From assembly GCF_017591425.1 (NCBI RefSeq), contig NW_024467119.1, positions 79,104,894 through 79,168,893 on the forward strand: 64,000 nt of DNA, in the 5' to 3' direction. Shown here one piece after another: positions 57,117 through 64,000 of the stretch. Each line of letters begins with the position of its first letter. The first letter of the stretch is position 1. This stretch comes from Ochotona curzoniae. Its lineage: Eukaryota; Chordata; Mammalia; Lagomorpha; Ochotonidae. The position numbers and the translations under genes are program-made. The notes beneath the pieces were generated by a model. That model saw only the letters and a list, made by a program, of their open reading frames with translations, searched no databases and was not told where the DNA came from.

Positions 57117-57422
57117 GGGTGTAGTTGCCTCTTGACAAACATGCCAAGAAATGGAGAGAGAGACATCAGACAACCGCTCCCCCCTCCCCCCATCCTTCCG
57201 TGCAAATTTGCCTAATCAGCTGTTTCTGGTCAGCAGGCCTTTGGGACCTGCCTATGACACACAGGTGCCTGGACCACCTCTACCCTTGATCTAACTAACA
57301 ATTCTTCAGTGCACGGCTGCTTTCTAGTATCATTAGCTACTGTGCATCTCCATTCTTATCCACAGCAAATGGGCTGATGATTTAAGTAATGATCAGTTTG
57401 CTATTGTACTTATCTAATTCCT

Positions 57423-57714
57423 ACTCATTTATTTATTTCAAAGGCCAGAACAGAGAGAGGTCTGCCATCTGATGGTTCACTCCCCAGATGCCTGCAGCAG
57501 AGCCAGGCCAATGCCAGGAGCCTAGAACCCCATCTGTGTCTCCCACATGGGTGGAAGGGGCCCGAGGCCTTGGGCCAGCATGGGCTGCTTTCCCAGGTGC
57601 ATTAATAAGCAGCTGGATTGGACGCAGAGGAGCTAGGATTCAACCCAGCACTCTGATGTGGGATGCCAGTATCCCAAGTAGCAGCTTAACCCACTGTGCC
57701 ACAATGCTTGCTCC
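57423..57714 (-). mobile_element. C-type SINE, antisense (inverted pair with next)
   Basis: TCATTTATTTATTTCAAAGG, GGCCAATGCCAGGAGCCTAG and head AGCTTAACCCACTGTGCCAC. Confidence 0.9.
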
Positions 57715-57755
57715 TGCTAATGGATTTACAGTGTGTGTTTTAAGGTTTAAGCTGG

Positions 57756-58072
57756 CAGAGTTGGTGCCATAGTTCAACAGGCTATTCTTCCACCTTCATG
57801 CACTGGCGGGCCCTATGATTCCTGTCCCATCTGCTCCACTTCCCGTCCAGCTCACTGCCTATGGCCTGGGAAAGCAGCAGATGACCTAAGGCCTTGGGCC
57901 ACTATACTACATGGATGATCGGGAAGAGACTCCTGGCTCCTGACTTCAGATTGACTCAGCTCCATCCATTGCAGCCATTTAGGGGAGTAAAAGAGCAATT
58001 GGAAGATCTTTCTGCCTTTCCTTTTCACTGTAATTCTACCTCTCAAGTAAAAATAAATCTTTTTTTAAAGAA
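57756..58072 (+). mobile_element. C-type SINE, sense
   Basis: GAGTTGGTGCCATAGTTCAA, GGGAAAGCAGCAGATGACCT and tail TCAAGTAAAAATAAATC. Confidence 0.88.
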
Positions 58073-58501
58073 AACATTTTAAGCCAGCAGTTACTCCAAT
58101 TTGTGATAAAACTGTTGATGTTTTTTGCCCTGTAGGTGACAATACAGAACAATGGGAGAACACACACGTGGTCAAACTTGGGTGATTGATTTGAGACCAG
58201 CAGAGCTGTCAATCACACTCCCCTGTGGTGTGAACGGGCCGCTGGCTCAGGGCCTGCTCCTGCTGGCTTTGGGTGGTGATTATTCCTGCAGGAGCACAAG
58301 TTTCTCCAGCTGTTACACACACATGCCAGGGAGAAGGCCCAGGGTTTGGGTGTTTCCTTTGGTCCTATTGAAGCTATTGCTGGCTTGTAGTTTGGGCAGG
58401 ACAAGGCTGAAAACCTTGGGCTCTTCATTTTTTTAACTGAAGCTAATGATAGAGCCTTGCAAAGTTCGGAGACTTTAACAAAAGGTTTTTATTTGTTTAT
58501 T

Positions 58502-58594
58502 TGGGTCTGGCATTGGGACATTGTAGGTTAAACTGCAAACTGTGGGGGCTGCTATCCCATATTAATGTCAATTCAAGTTCAAGCTGCTCAACTT
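58502..58594 (+). mobile_element. C-type SINE 5' fragment
   Basis: GGTCTGGCATTGGGACATTG, TATCCCATATTAATGTCAAT. Cut by, or fused to, the antisense copy that follows. Confidence 0.6.
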
Positions 58595-58599
58595 TCGTT

Positions 58600-58985
58600 G
58601 TTGTTATTTTTCATTGGAATGCAGACAAAGAGAAGGAAAGCTCTTCCGTCCACTGATTCACTCCCCAAGTGGCCACAACGGCTGTTGCTGAGCTGATCCG
58701 AAGCCAGGATCCAGAAGCTTCTTCCGCGTAGATAGATAGATAGATAGATAGACTGACTTCAATATATATTTAGATCTGGAGAGAAACAGATTTTTTCCAG
58801 ATTGGCTGGCCCACGCCCCCACAACCCCGTGGGCCACCTGCACGCGAAGGAACCCGAATCCTTGAGCCATCACTGTGACCTGCGAGGGTGTGCCTCAGCA
58901 GGAAGGTGGAGCCACAAGCAGAGCCAGGGTGCAAAGCCAGCACTCCGGGATGGGACGGTGGGCCTCCTAAGCAGGGTGCTCCCCA
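58600..58985 (-). mobile_element. C-type SINE, antisense, with (GATA)n inside
   Basis: Tail half TTCATTGGAATGCAGACAAA and TGATCCGAAGCCAGGATCCA, then GATA units at 58730-58751, then CGTGGGCCACCTGCACGCGA and CAGCAGGAAGGTGGAGCCAC. The microsatellite arose in the middle of the element, not in its tail. Confidence 0.65.
58730..58751. repeat. (GATA)n microsatellite
   Basis: About five to six GATA units in the interior of a SINE. Confidence 0.9.
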
Positions 58986-59211
58986 CTGCGCCCACCTGGG
59001 CCCATGTCGAGGGAGGCTTTGGCTGGCTGAGCCCCGCGGCCCAACAGCTCCCCCTAGTGCCGACAAGCGTGCACCGTCTTGCTTCTGAGCTGCAGAAGCC
59101 TCCCACAGCTTTTGTAGTTGACATTTAATTGTTTTTTCCTGCTGAGCAAGCATTCCCAATTCTTTGGGTGAAGAAACCCTTCATCCTAGCAAAAAGCTTC
59201 TACAGGGTTCT

Positions 59212-59325
59212 TCGCAAAGTTCATGAAAACTATTACTAAAAGATAAGTTTATTTTGGTGAAAAAACAATTCATGTGGTTATTTTTTTCATAATACACATT
59301 TTTATGAACTTTTACATGACTCCTT
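59212..59325 (+). mobile_element. Short inverted-repeat DNA element, best copy
   Basis: 5' end TTCTTCGCAAAGTTCATGAA and 3' end TTTTTATGAACTTTTACATG are inverted copies of each other with mismatches. The interior AAAGATAAGTTTATTTTGGT is shared with the 63.7-kb copy. About 115 bp, no coding capacity; mariner-type MITE by appearance. Confidence 0.65.
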
Positions 59326-60769
59326 ATCTGCCTTTTTTGGAGCTGACCCTCTAACTACCCTCTGGCTGGAAGACACAGCATGGTTGACCAGTCATGCTTT
59401 ATTTCCTGGAAAAATTAGTTTGAAGTGGTCACATGTCCGTCAGATTAGACAGATGTACAAAACACTCTGAGTCCGCGGGATTCCCGCCCCACCACGCCCA
59501 AGTCCCGCACCCTCTGTTACCCAAGCCCCTCGACGTGACAAAGCTGATCTTTGGAAGAGGAGATGACCGTGCTAGCGCCTCGGGGCATCTCTGTAGCAGC
59601 TGATACCACTGAGAGTTTGCATGGCGAGGAAAGGGCCTCTGACTTTTGGGTCTTCCAATTTCAGCTGCCTGGTGCTTTGGCAGCTAGCCATCTGGCCTCT
59701 GATGAATTCTCATACTCTCATGGCAGGAGTCAGGGCCTCAGTCGCCACTGGGAGGCACGTGGAAGGACATATGAGAGAAGGGTAGGCTGTACAATAACGC
59801 TGGTGGACCCTGGGTGTGGGTGATCTTGGTTTCTGCTGTGGACTTCCAGGCACCAGGTAGGGAGGGCATGGTGCCCAGGAAATGCCCAGAGAGAAAACTT
59901 GCCTACCCAATCCTCCCCCTTCCACCCCCTACCGAATGAAGTACTGGCCCTCACTCCAGATTGGTACTCTCCAGAGCCCAAGTCCAACTCTGCATGAGTA
60001 ACCACCTGGGAAGGGGTTTTCATGCCTGATCAAATCTGAGAACTGCTGGTGGTTGGTTTTTAGCTCCTGGTGGAGGGGCAGGGATGCACCTTTCCTCCAC
60101 TAGCATACGGTTAAGTAGCACCTCATGGTTTCCCTTTTTGCCCTGGCTGCCAGGCAGCCCAGTGCTGAGCAGAAAGCCAGACTGAAGAAATTTGGCGCAC
60201 CCCAATTTTGTTCAGCATTTCTAATATTTGGAAGGGTCCCCCTCCCTTCTGCGGGCCTCCCTCCAGGAGCTTCAGACCCTATCAAGATCTGTTTGCTTCT
60301 GTTCTCTGGCTCTGCACCCAACTGACCCAATCTTGCTCATCAGGGGCCTCCCACGCCTGTTACAAAGGAACTGAACTTCCTTCCACTGCTGTTCCGTTTT
60401 TGATCAAATGGTGCCTTCATGCTTTTTTATTCGCCCTTCAAACACATCTGTGAGTAATATTGTTAAGCACGCAGGGGCTATCCAGAGTGAAGGATGCTGA
60501 CAAGTGCCTGAGGGCTTTGTCTTTTGTCTCTCTGTTTCATTTGACCTCTCAGAATCACAGTTGATGGTGACCTGGCCAGATAAATCCTCAACACCAAGCA
60601 AACTAAAATATACAAAAAGCACACAGGTTTGGGAACTTAGCAACTTACAAAAGAATTCAGAAGTATGATGGAAGAAACAAGGTTTGTATATGGACAGTAC
60701 CATAAGTGAGCAAAGCTTGAGACCACATTTGTCTGAAAGTGGAAGTAACAGCATGAGTCGAGGGATGAA
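59326..60769. other. Upstream intergenic unique sequence
   Basis: No exon or repeat recognised. The CpG content is slightly raised at 59470-59580 but there is no open frame with known similarity. Confidence 0.35.
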
Positions 60770-61011
60770 TATTTAGCCAAGTAGTTGGCATTCTTCCAGC
60801 CTGCCTGGGCGGTGCGCCTGGGTTCAAACTCCAGCTCCACTTCCAGTTCCAGCTTCCTGCTAATGCAAACTTCAGGGGAGCCCCAGGTTATATTCCCTGG
60901 ACCAAGCTCCCCACTCTGGCTGCTGTGCACCACTGGGGAGTGAATCAGCAGGTGAGTGTTCTATCCGACTCGCACTCCGCCCCATACCTTACTTCTCCAA
61001 AAAAAAAACAG
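60770..61011 (+). mobile_element. C-type SINE, sense, older subtype
   Basis: TTTAGCCAAGTAGTTGGCAT, GGGTTCAAACTCCAGCTCCA and GGGGAGTGAATCAGCAGGTG, ending in an A10 run. Confidence 0.75.
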
Positions 61012-61047
61012 GTATGAATTTATCTTGGTGCATAAACATTTCACAGA

Positions 61048-61218
61048 TCCTAGAACTCTACCCAGGCTGCCCTAATGGGTGCTAAGGAACCATCGACTGG
61101 AGCCACCCCTGCTGCCTCCCAAGAGACAATCAGCAGGAAGCCCAATCAGAAGCAGAATTCTGAGCCACATTCTGGAATGGCCTGCACGCATCTCAACTGC
61201 TATTTAGCCACTGCGTGA
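61048..61218 (-). mobile_element. C-type SINE, antisense, fragment
   Basis: CTCTACCCAGGCTGCCCTAA, ATCAGCAGGAAGCCCAATCA and head CTGCTATTTAGCCACTGCGT. Confidence 0.6.
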
Positions 61219-61307
61219 TATTCACCCTTGAAGCATTTTTTTTTTTCATAACAGGTGAAACTATGCATAAGAATGCATGAATTTAGTTGACTTTGGTATC
61301 AAACTCA

Positions 61308-61540
61308 ATACTTTTTTAATTCCATTTCCCATCGGTTCACTTACCAAATGGCCACAATGGCTGAAACTGAGTCAATCCAAAGCCAGGAGCCAGGAACCTC
61401 CCCCAGATTTTCCATGTGGGTTCAGGCCACAGGCAGGGATCTGGAAGGGAAGTGGAATAGCCAGGACATGAGCCAGCACCTATATAGATCCTGGTGCTTA
61501 CAAAGGGAGGATTATCCAGTTGAGCCATCACACTGGGCTC
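61308..61540 (-). mobile_element. C-type SINE, antisense, with a middle deletion
   Basis: CAATCCAAAGCCAGGAGCCA, TTTTCCATGTGGGTTCAGGC, CCACAGGCAGGGATCTGGAA and head GTTGAGCCATCACACTGGGC. Confidence 0.8.
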
Positions 61541-62727
61541 TTGCATTTCTAGTCTGGGAGAAGGTGACTTGCACCTGGATGAGATCAGAAAGGTGGAGTC
61601 CAGGTGGGAGCATTCTAGATCTGCCAGAGCTGCAGCTCTGTGACCACAGAGATGTGTGTGAGTATAAGTCGGGGAGGGTGTTCAGCAATATTTGTTACAT
61701 GGTAGCAACATGTCCCTAACTGCTTGATACATCTCTGAAAATTATCATCCAAGAGCTGTGCACCTAGAAGGAGAAAGAGAAGTCAAGAACTAGTTTTGAT
61801 GAGCAGTGAAAAGTATGGCTGTCAGGTCATGCCAGACTCCTCGCAAAGACAGTGCTGTTCCTGTCTATCTTACTTCCACTAGGCCCCCCCACCACCACCT
61901 GCAGGGCAGGCAGTAGTGACAGGCAGGTCGGCTATGCTGTGATCACCCTTGGCACTCCTGGACAATTGGGGTAAAATTCCTGCTCATAGAGTGCTTGTTA
62001 GAGAGCCAGGATAGCGAGAGCCCTATGGCATTTGTGCGTGTGACTCTGCCCGCATCCCATTCTGGTGATGTGATTTAGACTGTCTCTTCGTGTGCTGTGG
62101 AGGTCTGGAAATAGGAGCTGCGTTAACTTTTATGGCTTTATTCTGCTCAAGGTTCTGCCCCACAAGAGAGCCTACAACCAAGCAACAAGGGTACGCCTGA
62201 CAAACAGTATTAAAGAATTGAAAAATGGTCCTTGTCCAAGTGGGATTTAAAAGTAAATCTCTTATTTGCACCTTGAGATTGCATTTGCAAATGATCACAA
62301 GTTACTGAATCAGAATCAAGCAATTTCCCCTATTTCCCTGCAAAGTGTCATTCCTGAAGTTTTGGAAGGGAGAACTTCAATGAGAAGAGCCCCAGAACAC
62401 CTGTCCAAATTCTCTCTCCACTCCGGAGTGGTTTCTGCCCATCTCACACACTTGTCTGTCCTCCCACCTCTGGCCCATTGCAAAGCACACTGCCCCTCTC
62501 CGCCCTTTTTTTTTTTCCCAAAGGAATCAGAGACAACAGCTCTGTGAGTGTTTGGGTTTGCTTGACACCATCTAGGGCTATGTGTGTTGTCAGTTCCAGC
62601 ACACTTACCATATGGGGCTTTGGCTGAAAGGGGGGCCACTTAGGATACTTGCACAGCACTCATGCAACTTCCTCTTGGGCACGTCTTTAGGGATTGAGAA
62701 TTCTTATGGCTGGGGGCATGATAAGAG
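61541..62727. other. Upstream intergenic unique sequence
   Basis: No exon or repeat recognised. A T10 run lies at 62508-62517. Confidence 0.35.
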
Positions 62728-62740
62728 AAACAGCATTCTT

Positions 62741-63523
62741 CTTCTTTCTTTTTTTTTTTTTTTTGTAAGTGGTCTAAATACTTCAATTTATTTTATTTTA
62801 TTTTACTAGAATATTTTATTTTATTTATTTATTTATTTCATTTTGTGATGCAGTTTCATAGGCTCTGGAATTCCCCCAAACCCTCCCCACGCCCTCCCCC
62901 CATGGTGGATTCCTCCACCTTGTTGCAGTATTACAGTTCAAATTCAGTCAAGATTCTTTCTTTGCAAACATATAGCAAACATAGAGCCCAGCATCTTATT
63001 GTCCAAATACATTCAACGGTTTCTTGGGGAGGCCATCTCTGGTCTGAGAGCAGAGCAGGCAGAATAGCATCTGTCCAATGAAAAGCTACAACATAACATC
63101 AACAATAATTTACAACATTATGGAGTTAATTGTCATGGTATTGTGTGACCAATATGTTAGAAAATGCAGGTTTTTAGCCACATCCTGCGACTACTTCATT
63201 GATATTTCAATTTTAGTTTATACACAACCGGCTGCTATACACCTTAAAAATGCTATGGGGTACTATTCAGCTATCTTGTGTCTATTTTCATTTTTGTATT
63301 GAGAAATTTATAGTGTTGAAGCATAGTTTTTACTGAACTTGGCAGATTTTAGGATAGTCCAAACTGGCTTATAACTCAAACAAGGCATATGTCAACAGTT
63401 GAGGCGCAGAACAGTTTTAGGAGGGGTGTGCAGAGAAATCTTCAATACCCTAGTGGGCAGTAACTAAACTTTGTGTCCTACCTAGTAAGGTAGATGTGAG
63501 TCCAAGCTGACCGTTTCCTGTCA
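62741..63523 (-). mobile_element. L1 insertion, 5'-truncated, antisense, with 13-bp target-site duplication
   Basis: Read on the minus strand it runs through TCAGACCAGAGATGGCC, GATGCTGGGCTCTATG, GGAATCCACCATGGGGGG and a long A/T-rich tail. Flanked by AAACAGCATTCTT at 62728-62740 and 63524-63536. Only the 3' UTR part is present (783 bp), so it encodes no L1 protein. Confidence 0.93.
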
Positions 63524-63724
63524 AAACAGCATTCTTTTCATATGCAAACATTAGCATGTGGGAAAAGCAGTGAAAATAAAATATGCTTTCACACACACTG
63601 AAAACTGGGAGGTTGGGGGTCAACCGGGAGTTACAGACAAGGCTACTTTAAGAAGCCCACAGGAAAATGAAATTAAAAGATTGAATGTGGTGTGCAAAAA
63701 TGGAAATAGTGTACACTGAATAGA

Positions 63725-63842
63725 AGCTTCAAAAATTCATGAGAAATGTGCATGATAAAAAAATACGAGGCCTGGATTCCAAAGTTTTGTTCCACAAAAT
63801 AAGCTTATTATTTTATTCTATTTTCCATGAGCATTTGGAACC
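63725..63842 (-). mobile_element. Short inverted-repeat DNA element, antisense copy
   Basis: GCTTCAAAAATTCATGAGAA at one end and TTCCATGAGCATTTGGAACC at the other form imperfect inverted repeats; ACAAAATAAGCTTATTATTT corresponds to the interior of the 59.2-kb copy. Confidence 0.6.
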
Positions 63843-64000
63843 CACCTGCCAGCTCTGGAGAGATATTGAAAGTTGGGGTGGGTCAAAGACAGGGAGAAGG
63901 AGGTAGAATAAAGAAACCATGCTTCCTTTAGCATCATTCTGTATTATTGTAAAAAAAACAACACATAAATTACCTTCATACCACTAAAAAACAAAGGTGT

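Noticed and set aside
59041..59064. CTCF-like motif at CTCCCCCTAGTGCCG
   Set aside because: Two core mismatches when read on the minus strand, weaker than the site at 29775.

Overview
The window is mammalian genomic DNA from a lagomorph. It is filled with copies of the tRNA-derived lagomorph C-type SINE (internal landmarks CCCATATGGG, GGGAAAGCAG, GTGGGAGACCC; A-rich tails ending in AATAAATCTT) and with 3' ends of a lagomorph-type L1. The SINE subtype (tail wording such as CTGTATATCTGACTTTCCAATAAA) makes me favour pika (Ochotona) over rabbit, but this is inference. There is no sign of operons, plasmids, phage or CRISPR.

One protein-coding gene is supported: TMEM154, a small single-pass type I membrane protein, on the minus strand. 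Seven coding exons can be placed with compatible reading phase and GT-AG splice sites: 56393-56456, 37481-37735, 37353-37391, 32970-32997, 31818-31903, 30276-30333 and 19170-19185. They add up to 546 nt, or 181 residues plus stop, close to the human protein (about 183). Order of the protein: signal peptide; short acidic ectodomain with one N-glycosylation site; one transmembrane helix; KRKR stop-transfer; acidic cytoplasmic tail. The presumptive promoter is in a CpG-rich segment around 56.2-56.6 kb. The 3' UTR starts at 19169 and runs towards lower coordinates; its end is not determined.

Layout: 1-19 kb is intergenic sequence and the presumptive 3' UTR, with SINEs, one L1 3' end, MIR and old LTR fragments. 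19.2-56.4 kb is the coding span. Intron 6 (11.1 kb) holds an inverted SINE pair, a SINE-embedded minisatellite and a good CTCF-like motif. Intron 2 is only 89 bp. Intron 1 (18.7 kb) holds a 1.2-kb minisatellite, a perfect 19-bp hairpin, a young SINE with target-site duplication, and tetranucleotide arrays. 56.6-64 kb is upstream intergenic DNA with SINEs, short inverted-repeat elements and a truncated antisense L1 with a 13-bp target-site duplication.

I found no second gene, no recognisable RNA gene apart from the SINEs, and no clear candidate for a new biological system. The most unusual items are the 1.2-kb intronic minisatellite that stays open for 264 codons, the perfect intronic hairpin, and the SINE-internal minisatellite. 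No alignment or database search was run; all family names come from recognition of sequence motifs.
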